Origin: Actinomycetes bacterium
GTDB lineage: Bacteria > Actinomycetota > Actinomycetes > Propionibacteriales > Propionibacteriaceae
Direction: 5' to 3'
Assembly (NCBI GenBank): GCA_023419175.1
Contig: JAEZYG010000006.1
Location: 1 to 9,402, forward strand
Length of the DNA: 9,402 nt
Below the pieces are notes generated by a model. The model did no database searches. It was not told the origin of the DNA and worked only from the letters and a program-made list of their open reading frames with translations. This document shows, in pieces, positions 1-7,103 of this stretch. Within the stretch, counting starts at the first letter, position 1. Each line of letters begins with the position of its first letter. Both the position numbers and the translations under genes were made by a program.

Positions 1-41
1 GGTACATTCCAGGCGAATTTGACCCGCGATGATTCCGACAT
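1..41 (-). CDS. pgsA: Probable CDP-diacylglycerol-glycerol-3-phosphate 3-phosphatidyltransferase, N-terminal 13 codons only
   Basis: Only the first 13 codons are present; the gene runs off the left edge. The reading MSESSRVKFAWNV resembles the cytoplasmic N-terminus of actinobacterial PgsA, where an Asn-Val/Leu-Pro-Asn-Ala-Leu-Thr stretch opens the first membrane helix. An AGGAG ribosome binding site ends 6-7 bases before this ATG, and the start lies one base after the rimO stop, so the two are probably co-transcribed. PgsA would make phosphatidylglycerophosphate at the membrane. Another ATG at 46-44, overlapping the rimO stop as ATGA, reads a frame (MTCRNHRGS) that looks like nothing known and sits too close to the AGGAG. 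The name rests on 13 residues plus the known actinobacterial order ftsK-rimO-pgsA. Confidence 0.62.
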   Translation of the reverse strand, partial: MSESSRVKFAWNV

Positions 42-42
42 G

Positions 43-1497
43 TCATGCTCCTGTCTGTTGAAGCGGCTGGGCAATCAGATCGATCCCCTCAGTATCTACG
101 ATAATCGCATCGCAATAATCCCCGACAGAATAGGAAGCATTCCTTTCCAGATCGAGGATGGTCACCCCGTCCACCTCGGGGCCTTGGTGGGCACTTCGTC
201 CGGTATAGATTCCATCTTCATTGGATTCAACAAGGACTTTCACCCTCGTCCCTATGCGTTCAGCAGCACGTTCGTTGCACATATGCTCAGCGATAGAAGC
301 GATCTGTTCATGGCGCATCTGGATGGTCTCAGGATCGAGATGGTCATCCAAAGTCGCAGCGTATGTCCCTTCCTCATCCGAATAGGAAAAGACCCCGACG
401 ATATCGAGCATCGCTTCAGTAATGAAATCGCTCAAGATTTCTACATCGCGATCCTTTTCTCCGGGATAGCCCACAATCACATTAGTTCTAAAACCAGCAT
501 CTGGACGTTCTTTCCTGATCTTTTCGATCAATCCTAAGAAGTGTTCAGCATCTCCAAAGCGTCTCATCTTTTTCAAAACGGATGCCGATGCGTGCTGGAA
601 AGATAGATCGTAATAGGGAACGACCTTGTCATATCGTGCCATCGCATCCAATAGCGATGGACGAATCTCAGCCGGTTGAAGATAGCTCACTCGAATCCAG
701 GTCAACCCATCCACGTCATTCAACGCTTTGAGCAGATGGGATAAGGCATCGCGATCTGCAAAATCTTTCCCATAGCTGGAGGAATTTTCACTGACGAGCA
801 TCACTTCGCTAACACCTTGTGTTACCAGCCAGCGCGCTTCTGCGACGACCTCATCTATCGGCCGCGATAGATAGGAGCCTCTAAAGGATGGAATTGCGCA
901 AAAACCGCAACGGCGATCGCATCCAGAGGCGATTTTCAAAGGAGCGAATGGTGAGTTATCCAGGCGTTTCCTTAGAGGACGCGGACCAGAAGGAGCTGCA
1001 AGATCGCTCAGATGCTTTTCGGCCACCAAATCTCGCATAATGCTATGTCCAGGAACTGCACTAGCAGCTTGTGGACGTTCGATGGGAGCCAAAGGTAATA
1101 GTTTTCGCCGATCGTGGGGAGTGTGGGAAGGAAGCGAACCTTCGTCCACGATCTTTTGCAAAGTGGCTGCGATATCTCGATAGGAATCAAAACCTAAAAC
1201 AGCGTCTGCTTCGGGAAGAGCGTCGGCTAACTCTTGTCCATAGCGTTGAGCCATACAGCCTACAGCCACGACAGCTTGAGCTTTATCCTTCTTATAATCG
1301 GCGGCTGCAAGAAGAGTATCGATAGAGTCTTTTTTTGCCTGCTCTATAAATCCGCAGGTATTGACCATGATGACTTGAGCATCTTCTGGACGATCTACAA
1401 GGTGAAAACCTCCAGCTTCTAAGCGTCCAGCCAATTCTTCGGAATCGACATCGTTGCGGGCGCAACCGAGGCTTATCATATGCACACTGGTGGTCAT
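43..1497 (-). CDS. rimO: Ribosomal protein S12 methylthiotransferase RimO
   Basis: RimO is a radical-SAM enzyme that adds a methylthio group to a conserved aspartate of ribosomal protein S12. Numbered from the chosen start (484 aa), the N-terminal UPF0004 domain carries the three cysteines of the auxiliary iron-sulfur cluster: C12 (SLGCARNDVDSE, the RimO rather than MiaB signature), C48 (NTCGF) and C81 (VGCMAQ). The radical-SAM CxxxCxxC is C193/C197/C200 (SGCDRRCGFCAIPSFRG). The C-terminal roughly 65 residues form a TRAM domain. Between the first two domains is a roughly 60-residue linker containing HTPHDRRKLLPLAP, as in actinobacterial RimO. I chose the ATG at 1497 because AAGGG sits about 5 bases upstream. 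ATG 1500 is adjacent, and ATG 1524 overlaps the ftsK stop as ATGA but lacks a ribosome binding site. The gene lies directly downstream of ftsK and is followed by probable pgsA. Confidence 0.96.
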   Translation of the reverse strand: MTTSVHMISLGCARNDVDSEELAGRLEAGGFHLVDRPEDAQVIMVNTCGFIEQAKKDSIDTLLAAADYKKDKAQAVVAVGCMAQRYGQELADALPEADAVLGFDSYRDIAATLQKIVDEGSLPSHTPHDRRKLLPLAPIERPQAASAVPGHSIMRDLVAEKHLSDLAAPSGPRPLRKRLDNSPFAPLKIASGCDRRCGFCAIPSFRGSYLSRPIDEVVAEARWLVTQGVSEVMLVSENSSSYGKDFADRDALSHLLKALNDVDGLTWIRVSYLQPAEIRPSLLDAMARYDKVVPYYDLSFQHASASVLKKMRRFGDAEHFLGLIEKIRKERPDAGFRTNVIVGYPGEKDRDVEILSDFITEAMLDIVGVFSYSDEEGTYAATLDDHLDPETIQMRHEQIASIAEHMCNERAAERIGTRVKVLVESNEDGIYTGRSAHQGPEVDGVTILDLERNASYSVGDYCDAIIVDTEGIDLIAQPLQQTGA

Positions 1498-1520
1498 CAT
1501 TTCCCTTATCTGTTGACAGA

Positions 1521-4022
1521 TCATGCCCCAGAAGAGAGGGCTTCAAGAGTTTCTTCTAAGGCATCAGGACCTACGAGCACTTCGCGAGCTTTAGATCCTT
1601 CAGACGGACCGACAATCCCGCGGGTCTCTAGAATATCCATAATGCGTCCAGCTTTAGCGAAACCGATACGCAATTTACGTTGCAGCATAGATGTCGATCC
1701 CAACTGCAATTCAATCACCTGACGAGCTGCATCGAGAACAAGTTCGAGATCGTCACCGATATCTTCAGCGACTTTCTTTGGAGTTTCTAAAGCCTCGTGG
1801 ACATCTTGACGATAATCAGGAGCTGATTGGGCTTTGATCGTCTGGACGACATCTCGAATTTCTGCCTCAGTTACCCAAGCTCCTTGAACTCGCATGGGTT
1901 TAGCTGCTCCCATCGGTAGGAAAAGCCCATCGCCTTGTCCGACGAGTTTTTCTGCTCCCGGCTGATCGAGGATGACTCGTGAATCGGTCATTGAGCTGGT
2001 AGCAAATGCCAAACGCGAAGGGACGTTGGCCTTGATAAGACCGGTCACCACGTCGATGGAGGGACGCTGAGTCGCCAAGACGAGATGGATACCTGCCGCT
2101 CGCGCAAGCTGGGTAATGCGCACGATGGAATCTTCCACATCGCGTGGAGCAACCATCATCAAATCTGCCAACTCGTCAACGACAACCAGCAGATAGGGAT
2201 AGGGAGCAAGAATCCTTTCGCTTCCTTCGGGTAGCTGCACCTCGCCAGCTCTCACAGCCTTATTGAAATCGTCCACATGACGGAATCCGAAGGCGGCAAG
2301 GTCATCGTAGCGATGATCCATCTCTTTGACGACCCAGCCAAGAGCGTCAGCGGCTTTCTTTGGATTGGTGATAATCGGTGTCAGCAGATGAGGAATTCCC
2401 TCATATTGATTGAGCTCAACACGCTTGGGATCAACCAGCATCATGCGAACTTGCTCGGGTGTAGCTCGCATCATAATCGAGGTAATCAATGAGTTGACGA
2501 AACTCGATTTACCCGATCCAGTTGCTCCCGCGACAAGAAGATGGGGCATCTTGGCGACATTGGCGATAACATAGCCACCTTCGACATCTTTACCGAGACC
2601 GACGATGAGAGGATGTTGATCGTTACGAGCCTTCTGAGAACGCAATACGTCGCCGAGTGAGACAACCTCTTTATCACGATTTGGAATCTCAATACCGATG
2701 GCAGACTTGCCAGGAATAGGGCTTAGAATCCTCACATCGGGCGAGGCGACCGCATAGGCGATATTCTTTGATAGAGCTGTTACCTTTTCGACTTTAACAC
2801 CACTTCCCACCTCAATCTGATAACGGGTGACAGTAGGACCACGGGTGTATCCGGTAACCTCAGCATCGATTCCGAATTCTTCGAGAACTGCTTGTAATTT
2901 TCCTACGATCGCATCTGACGCTTCAGTACGGGCTTTGGCGACAGTTCCAGGACGCAGAAGCGATGTATCGGGCAAGATATAACTTCCATCTGCACTGGGA
3001 GGACAGATGGGGGTGAGTGAAGATTCATGATCGCTCGATGGCATCTCGAGATCCTCATGACTGGCAGCGGGTTCGAGTGGCAAAGGCAACGAGGGCTGTT
3101 CCATCTCGATGACTTCAAAAAGCTTTTCATCATTGAGACGATCTCGATCCTTTTCCGTGATCCGATCATTGTGATCAACACTGTCTTCAGGCTCTGAGCT
3201 GTGATCATCGTCCGTATCATCGACAAGAGGCGAATCGTAGGCTTCATCGACGCCGTAACGCATTTTTTCCTGACGGGCTTGTACTCGCGCCCCAAGAAGA
3301 TGGGCAATCGCCTTGCCCGCTCTACGTCCCATCTCGATCCACTCGTTGATTGGACGACCGATGATGACCAATGCACCGAAGAGCACGATCACACCGAGAA
3401 GGAATCCTGAAAGCCAGAGTGGAAAAAGCTGGACGAGCATTGAAGAAGAGATATATCCGATAATCCCCCCATATTGGCGCAGACGATCCGGATCGGAAGG
3501 CATGGCCAAGGGATTGGAAAAGAGGTTGATGATACCTTGCATTCCGAAAAGAAAGACGCTCCACCCGATCAGCTGACGACCCATCGGCCCATTAGCTTCA
3601 GGGTTGCGCAAGGTGCGCACGCTCATAAGGAAAAGGAAAAGCGGAATAATGGCACTCATCTTTCCGAAGATGAAAGCCAATGTGGAGCGTAGCCACTCCC
3701 CCACAGGTCCAGGAATGGTCAACCATAACGATGAAGCGACGATAACCCCTGCACAGAGGAGAAAAAGACCTGCTCCATCTCGTCTGATCTGAGGATCGAC
3801 AGAGCGCGCACCGCGACCGACACTGCGGACGAGAGTTCCTAGTCCACGAGCTGTCACTTTCCAGGTAGCCGAAAAGATATCGGATGAATTCACTGTCTTG
3901 CGGGTACGTGAACGGGAGGAATGCTGCGAAGAAGCAGAACGTGAGCGTGCTCTCGAACGCCCACCCGTCGAACGCGAGTTGCTGGAACGAGAGCGCGCAG
4001 CAGAAGATGCACGGGTCGCCAT
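1521..4022 (-). CDS. ftsK: FtsK/SpoIIIE-family septal DNA translocase
   Basis: FtsK is a hexameric ATPase anchored at the division septum that pumps chromosomal DNA and aids dimer resolution. The 833-aa protein opens with a Ser/Arg-rich low-complexity tail (residues 1-45). An integral membrane region follows (about 85-225) with roughly four hydrophobic segments, at 85-102, 113-135, 150-168 and 190-222. Next is an acidic linker (265-335). The motor holds the FtsK alpha/beta folds, Walker A AGATGSGKSS (498-507), Walker B VVVDELADLM (613-622) and the QLARAAGIHLVLATQRPS stretch (638-655). The C-terminal winged-helix gamma domain (about 775-815, QRKLRIGFAKAGRIMD) reads the polar DNA signals. No membrane or motor part is missing, and the length is usual for actinobacteria. 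The start is the only plausible upstream ATG but has no Shine-Dalgarno sequence; see the leaderless signal just upstream. The stop lies 23 bp before the chosen rimO start. Confidence 0.97.
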   Translation of the reverse strand: MATRASSAARSRSSNSRSTGGRSRARSRSASSQHSSRSRTRKTVNSSDIFSATWKVTARGLGTLVRSVGRGARSVDPQIRRDGAGLFLLCAGVIVASSLWLTIPGPVGEWLRSTLAFIFGKMSAIIPLFLFLMSVRTLRNPEANGPMGRQLIGWSVFLFGMQGIINLFSNPLAMPSDPDRLRQYGGIIGYISSSMLVQLFPLWLSGFLLGVIVLFGALVIIGRPINEWIEMGRRAGKAIAHLLGARVQARQEKMRYGVDEAYDSPLVDDTDDDHSSEPEDSVDHNDRITEKDRDRLNDEKLFEVIEMEQPSLPLPLEPAASHEDLEMPSSDHESSLTPICPPSADGSYILPDTSLLRPGTVAKARTEASDAIVGKLQAVLEEFGIDAEVTGYTRGPTVTRYQIEVGSGVKVEKVTALSKNIAYAVASPDVRILSPIPGKSAIGIEIPNRDKEVVSLGDVLRSQKARNDQHPLIVGLGKDVEGGYVIANVAKMPHLLVAGATGSGKSSFVNSLITSIMMRATPEQVRMMLVDPKRVELNQYEGIPHLLTPIITNPKKAADALGWVVKEMDHRYDDLAAFGFRHVDDFNKAVRAGEVQLPEGSERILAPYPYLLVVVDELADLMMVAPRDVEDSIVRITQLARAAGIHLVLATQRPSIDVVTGLIKANVPSRLAFATSSMTDSRVILDQPGAEKLVGQGDGLFLPMGAAKPMRVQGAWVTEAEIRDVVQTIKAQSAPDYRQDVHEALETPKKVAEDIGDDLELVLDAARQVIELQLGSTSMLQRKLRIGFAKAGRIMDILETRGIVGPSEGSKAREVLVGPDALEETLEALSSGA

Positions 4023-4086
4023 GATGGGTAGATTAACCTAGCCAGATGATGAAATGGCTTCTCCACGCCGCAGATAAATCAATTCA
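4023..4086 (-). promoter_or_regulatory. ftsK upstream gap with possible leaderless promoter
   Basis: This 64-bp gap separates the thiL stop from the ftsK ATG. The minus strand has TAATCT at 4035-4030, exactly 7 bases before the ATG, which fits the TANNNT -10 spacing of actinobacterial leaderless transcripts. The ribosome-binding region itself reads ACCCATC and has no Shine-Dalgarno match. No convincing -35 is visible, and the hexamer could be chance. I see no strong terminator hairpin, so read-through from thiL is equally possible. Confidence 0.28.
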
Positions 4087-5046
4087 TCAGGAGGCGAAAT
4101 GTTGCCACCCAGTCGTAGGAGAACAGATTGTCTGATCGACTATGACAGCAGATCCATCTGGATCGGGGTCGATAACCGTACCGATTGGCTGCCAATTTTC
4201 CGGGAGATGATCTGGCGGGAATGTGGCGACAAGTGCGTGATCCTCTCCTCCGTTGAGGAGAAAATCCAAAGGATCGATATTGAGAGCAGACGAGACTGTC
4301 GCTACCGGATCATCGACTGTAAAAAGAGCTTTTTCTAAAGCGATGGTCACATTGCTGGCAGTGGCCACATGGTAAAGATCGGCTATCAGACCATCGGAAA
4401 TATCGATCATGGATGTTGCTCCAGCCTCAGCGGCTTCAACTCCAGCTCCATAGGGGATATCGGGATGGCGTTGAGCGTCCACGACAGCTCGTGGAGATCT
4501 AAATCCTCTGCGCAAGGCGGCAAGTCCAGCAGCCGCCCAGCCCAATCGTCCGCGATAGGCGACGATATCTCCTATATGAGCTCCGGATCGGACGATAGGT
4601 TGACGTCCTTGTGTTTCTCCAATCGCTGTCAAAGAAACCGTAATCTGCTCTGCTTGGCTGATATCTCCACCGACAAGACAGATATGGGCTTTGTCAGATT
4701 CCTCTCTCATACCTGCGAAGAATTCTTTCACCCACGTCACAGGGGTGGACGAGGGTAAGCCCAAAGCGATGACCATCGCACGCGGTACAGCTCCCATCGC
4801 TTCGATATCGGCGACATTGACCGCAACACTCTTGCGTCCGATATCACTTGGAGATGACCATGCTTTACGGAAATCGACATTTTCAACGAGCATATCGACG
4901 CTGGTCACAGATGAACCGTTGACGAGATAGACAGCCGCATCATCTCCTGGGCCTACCGAGACAAATGGTGGCATGGTGAGTGAACGCACAAGCTGAGAGA
5001 TGAGGGAGAACTCCCCGATATCGGCAAGTGTGGGATCAGCGCTCAT
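4087..5046 (-). CDS. thiL: Thiamine-monophosphate kinase
   Basis: ThiL phosphorylates thiamine monophosphate with ATP to give the cofactor thiamine diphosphate, in the cytoplasm. The 319-aa protein has the usual ThiL length and the AIRS/PurM-type two-domain fold. Motifs in order are GPGDDAAVY (32-40, ATP/Mg-binding aspartates D35/D36), DMLVENVDF (51-59, substrate loop), NVADIEAMGA (77-86), VGGDIS (125-130, metal-binding Asp), IDISDGLIADL (214-224) and LNGGEDHALV (264-273). The start at 5046 fits the family N-terminus (a short lead-in to the GPGDD motif). The open frame runs further upstream to 5163, but that would overlap ddl by 88 bases with no ThiL-like residues. The ribosome binding site is weak, so translation may depend on coupling to ddl, whose stop lies 29 bases upstream. 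All key residues appear intact. Confidence 0.95.
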   Translation of the reverse strand: MSADPTLADIGEFSLISQLVRSLTMPPFVSVGPGDDAAVYLVNGSSVTSVDMLVENVDFRKAWSSPSDIGRKSVAVNVADIEAMGAVPRAMVIALGLPSSTPVTWVKEFFAGMREESDKAHICLVGGDISQAEQITVSLTAIGETQGRQPIVRSGAHIGDIVAYRGRLGWAAAGLAALRRGFRSPRAVVDAQRHPDIPYGAGVEAAEAGATSMIDISDGLIADLYHVATASNVTIALEKALFTVDDPVATVSSALNIDPLDFLLNGGEDHALVATFPPDHLPENWQPIGTVIDPDPDGSAVIVDQTICSPTTGWQHFAS

Positions 5047-5075
5047 AATCAGTTCACAGTCACTTTCTGTCGATC

Positions 5076-6191
5076 TCAACGCAAAATGGTGGTGGTTCGT
5101 TCTAGGGCTTGATCGATAAGATCGCTGAGCAATTCGCCATATGCGATTCCACCGACGTCCCATAGAGCTGGGAACATCGATAATCGGGTGAAACCTGGCA
5201 TGGTATTGACCTCATTGACAAGTACTTGACCATCTTGTGTCAAGAAGACATCGACGCGAGCCAAGCCTTCACATCCCAATGCCGTAAAGGCTTGACGGGC
5301 ACAAGCGTGAACAGCTTCCAATTCTTCAGCTGTGACCTCGGTGGGTATTTTGAGTTCCACCTGCCCTTCGGGAAGATATTTCGCCTCAAAATCGTAGAAG
5401 GCAGAATCGTCTTTCATCACGATCTCACCCAAAGGTGAGGTTCGTATCGATCCTCCATTACGTGGCCCTAGGACAGCGCATTCAATCTCTCGAGCCCCAA
5501 CGATGCCCTCTTCTATGACCAGATGTGGATCGTGACGGCGAGCTTCGTCTATCGCCTTATCAAGATCTTCCCAGCGATCTACTTTGACGATTCCTACAGA
5601 CGATCCCCCACGTGCCGGTTTAACGAAGATGGGGAGAGCCAAATCAGAGATTTTATGACGCCAGATCTCACGATCTTCATCCCACTGTTGAGCTCTCATC
5701 GCCACATAAGGCCCTACGGGAATCCCAGCAGCTTCAAAAGCCACTTTCATCAAATATTTATCCATTGCATTGGCGCTTGCTGCTACACCCGATCCCACAT
5801 AGGCAAGACCAAGCATCTCAAACAGTCCTTGTATGGTTCCATCTTCACCATAGGAGCCATGGAGAGGAGCGAATGCGAGATCGACACGTTCTTTTTGGAC
5901 GAGCCGATCCTCATCTATAACCGCCGCATATACCTGATCCCCATCTCTGTAAAGGTGAGCACATGGAAGGTCGTCCGGAACATGCGGAAGAGGGTTCGAG
6001 CGAGCAATGTCATATAGACGATCAGTCGTGATTTTTCGCCATAGTCCATCACGGTCGATAGCTATCGCAACGATGTGATAGCGCTCTTGATCTAATGCGG
6101 CGCAGATATTGGCCGCTGTGAGACAGGAAATGGCATGTTCGCTACTTTGTCCGCCGAAGACAAGTGCGAGATTGATCCGTGATTCGCTCAT
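5076..6191 (-). CDS. ddl: D-alanine--D-alanine ligase
   Basis: Ddl joins two D-alanines with ATP to give the dipeptide that ends the peptidoglycan stem peptide. The 371-aa protein has the N-terminal domain with VFGGQSSEHAIS (11-22; E18 matches E. coli DdlB Glu15) and APLHGSYGEDGTIQG (108-122). Its ATP-grasp domain has VKPARGGSSVG (190-200; K191 and S197 match Lys144 and Ser150), RVD (R312, D314) and NEVNTMPGF (326-334; E327 and N329 ligate Mg). K271-Y272 in EAKY aligns with Lys215-Tyr216, so the tyrosine expected for D-Ala-D-Ala rather than D-Ala-D-Lac synthesis is kept. The start at 6191 has GAGAGG four bases upstream and begins right before the beta-strand leading to the FGG loop. The frame extends up to 6263, but the extra 24 residues look unstructured and lack a ribosome binding site. 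It heads the minus-strand group ddl-thiL-ftsK. Confidence 0.96.
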   Translation of the reverse strand: MSESRINLALVFGGQSSEHAISCLTAANICAALDQERYHIVAIAIDRDGLWRKITTDRLYDIARSNPLPHVPDDLPCAHLYRDGDQVYAAVIDEDRLVQKERVDLAFAPLHGSYGEDGTIQGLFEMLGLAYVGSGVAASANAMDKYLMKVAFEAAGIPVGPYVAMRAQQWDEDREIWRHKISDLALPIFVKPARGGSSVGIVKVDRWEDLDKAIDEARRHDPHLVIEEGIVGAREIECAVLGPRNGGSIRTSPLGEIVMKDDSAFYDFEAKYLPEGQVELKIPTEVTAEELEAVHACARQAFTALGCEGLARVDVFLTQDGQVLVNEVNTMPGFTRLSMFPALWDVGGIAYGELLSDLIDQALERTTTILR

Positions 6192-6222
6192 AACGCCTCT
6201 CTTTCTTACTTTCTTCATTTTA
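6192..6222 (-). promoter_or_regulatory. Candidate ddl promoter and ribosome binding site
   Basis: On the minus strand, TAAAAT at 6222-6217 is a good -10 hexamer. It would place the transcript start near 6210 and give a leader of about 18 bases containing GAGAGG (6201-6196), four bases before the ddl ATG. There is no clear -35 at the right distance. A second -10-like hexamer, TACACT, lies further upstream at about 6256-6251. The promoter is inferred from position and hexamer only; the ribosome binding site is the firmer part. Confidence 0.35.
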
Positions 6223-6260
6223 GCCCGAGAGACAGACAATGAGCCGCAAAGTGTAGAACA

Positions 6261-6278
6261 CAATAATAAGAATTATTG
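6261..6278. promoter_or_regulatory. Perfect 7-bp inverted repeat in the divergent region (candidate operator)
   Basis: CAATAAT and ATTATTG face each other across AAGA in the AT-rich space between ddl and the IclR-family gene. IclR-family proteins bind as dimers to short imperfect palindromes, often in their own promoter, so this is a reasonable operator candidate for autoregulation or control of ddl. In such AT-rich sequence a 7-bp repeat can arise by chance, and the arms do not match a binding motif I can cite. Confidence 0.3.
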
Positions 6279-6293
6279 AAAAAATTAATGACG

Positions 6294-6307
6294 ATATTTT
6301 GAAATAT
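6294..6307. promoter_or_regulatory. Palindrome ATATTT-TG-AAATAT overlapping the regulator's start
   Basis: Perfect 6-bp arms flank a TG centre, and the right arm covers the first bases of the ATG at 6306. It overlaps the -10-like hexamers TATTTT (6295-6300) and TATGAT (6305-6310), so a bound repressor would block the regulator's own promoter. A further weaker repeat, ACGGT/ACCGT, lies at 6311-6325 just before the alternative GTG start. This is a candidate autoregulatory site only; low-complexity AT sequence makes chance palindromes common. Confidence 0.3.
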
Positions 6308-7055
6308 GATACGGTTTATCACCGTGGAAGAATCTTCGGGGGTTGGCGTTCTCGACAAAGCGACAATGGTTCTCACCGCTCTTGAGTCGGGGCCTATGAC
6401 ATTGGCTGGATTGGTTCAATCGACTGGTCTAGCTCGACCGACTGCTCACCGTCTAGCGGTTGCTTTGGAACATCACCGCTTTGTTGGACGCGATTTACAA
6501 GGACGTTTCATCCTCGGTCCTCGACTGAGTGAACTCGCCGCTGCTGCTGGAGAGGATCGACTCTTAGCTACTGCCCATCCTGTTCTATCCCGTCTACGAG
6601 ATATCACCGGAGAATCTGCTCAACTTTTCCGCCGTAACGGCGATGTTCGTGTATGTGTCGCCTGCGCAGATCGCCCCAGTGGTCTACGCGATTCCATTCC
6701 CGTGGGTAGCCAACTTCCCATGACAGCCGGTTCTGCCGCTCAGATTCTGTTGGCCTGGGAGGATCCCACAAAGATCCATAACGATGTGAAAGCTGCCAAT
6801 TTCTCCTTGGAATCTTTGGCGATGGTTCGCCGTAACGGTTGGGCTCAATCGGTCGCTGCTAGGGAAAAAGGCGTGGCCTCTGTCAGCGCACCGGTCAGAT
6901 CACCAGGGGGAAAAGTGATCGCCGCTGTCACCGTTTCAGGACCTATCGAACGTCTCACCTACCAACCTGGACGACTCCATGCCGTTGCAGTCATGGCAGC
7001 TGCTCAAAAATTGAGTGAGGTTTTGCGAAGTTCAGGTGTAGAGGTCAGCGAATAA
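6306..7055 (+). CDS. ndgR: IclR-family transcriptional regulator, NdgR/LtbR type
   Basis: NdgR/LtbR regulators of actinobacteria control branched-chain amino acid (leuCD) and other amino acid genes. The 249-aa protein matches that subgroup closely. An IclR winged helix-turn-helix (about 12-75) begins SSGVGVLDKA and has the recognition segment TGLARPTAHRLAVALEHH (40-57). QGRFILGPRLSELAAAAGEDRLL (65-87) links to the effector-binding domain (about 85-245), which holds TGESAQLFRR (101-110), PVGSQLPMTAGSAAQILLAWE (132-152) and the C-terminal VSAPVRSPGGKVIAAVTVSGP (193-213). The start is uncertain. ATG 6306 adds six residues; GTG 6324 would give MEESSGVGVLDKA, closer to family N-termini. Neither has a Shine-Dalgarno sequence. 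It is transcribed away from ddl and stops before a strong hairpin. No leuCD genes lie within the window. Confidence 0.9.
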   Translation: MIRFITVEESSGVGVLDKATMVLTALESGPMTLAGLVQSTGLARPTAHRLAVALEHHRFVGRDLQGRFILGPRLSELAAAAGEDRLLATAHPVLSRLRDITGESAQLFRRNGDVRVCVACADRPSGLRDSIPVGSQLPMTAGSAAQILLAWEDPTKIHNDVKAANFSLESLAMVRRNGWAQSVAAREKGVASVSAPVRSPGGKVIAAVTVSGPIERLTYQPGRLHAVAVMAAAQKLSEVLRSSGVEVSE

Positions 7056-7063
7056 TTCTATAT

Positions 7064-7097
7064 GGGGGGGGGAAGGATTAACTATTACCTTCCCCCC
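7064..7097. terminator. Bidirectional hairpin terminator between convergent genes
   Basis: GGGGGGAAGG (7067-7076) pairs perfectly with CCTTCCCCCC (7088-7097) across an 11-base loop, giving a very stable 10-bp stem. It lies 8 bases after the regulator's stop codon and 6 bases beyond the stop of the convergent oxidoreductase gene, the right place to end both transcripts. The U-tracts are poor on both sides (TAATTTCT to the right), so it may work with Rho or as a 3'-end stabiliser rather than as a classical intrinsic terminator. The left arm lies in a run of nine Gs (7064-7072). Confidence 0.8.
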
Positions 7098-7103
7098 TAA
7101 TTT

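Noticed and set aside
19..537. 172-codon plus-strand open frame
   Set aside because: It lies entirely antisense to rimO, whose motifs are intact; it shows no recognisable domain and no ribosome binding site.
853..872. 8-bp inverted repeat ATCTATCG/CGATAGAT in rimO
   Set aside because: Similar in wording to the palindrome at 8540, but inside a conserved coding region and only two copies; no support for a shared element.
5047..5163. Upstream extension of the thiL reading frame overlapping ddl
   Set aside because: The added 39 residues look unlike ThiL, overlap ddl by 88 bases and have no ribosome binding site; ATG 5046 fits the family N-terminus.
5523..6017. 164-codon plus-strand open frame
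   Set aside because: Antisense to the clearly real ddl; its composition is that of a reverse-strand shadow.
5076..6191. Possibility that ddl is a D-Ala-D-Lac (vancomycin-resistance type) ligase
   Set aside because: The Lys-Tyr pair (271-272) aligned with E. coli DdlB Lys215-Tyr216 is kept, as expected for a D-Ala-D-Ala ligase.
6192..6263. Upstream extension of ddl by 24 residues
   Set aside because: No ribosome binding site before it, residues are basic and low in structure, and GAGAGG precedes the ATG at 6191.
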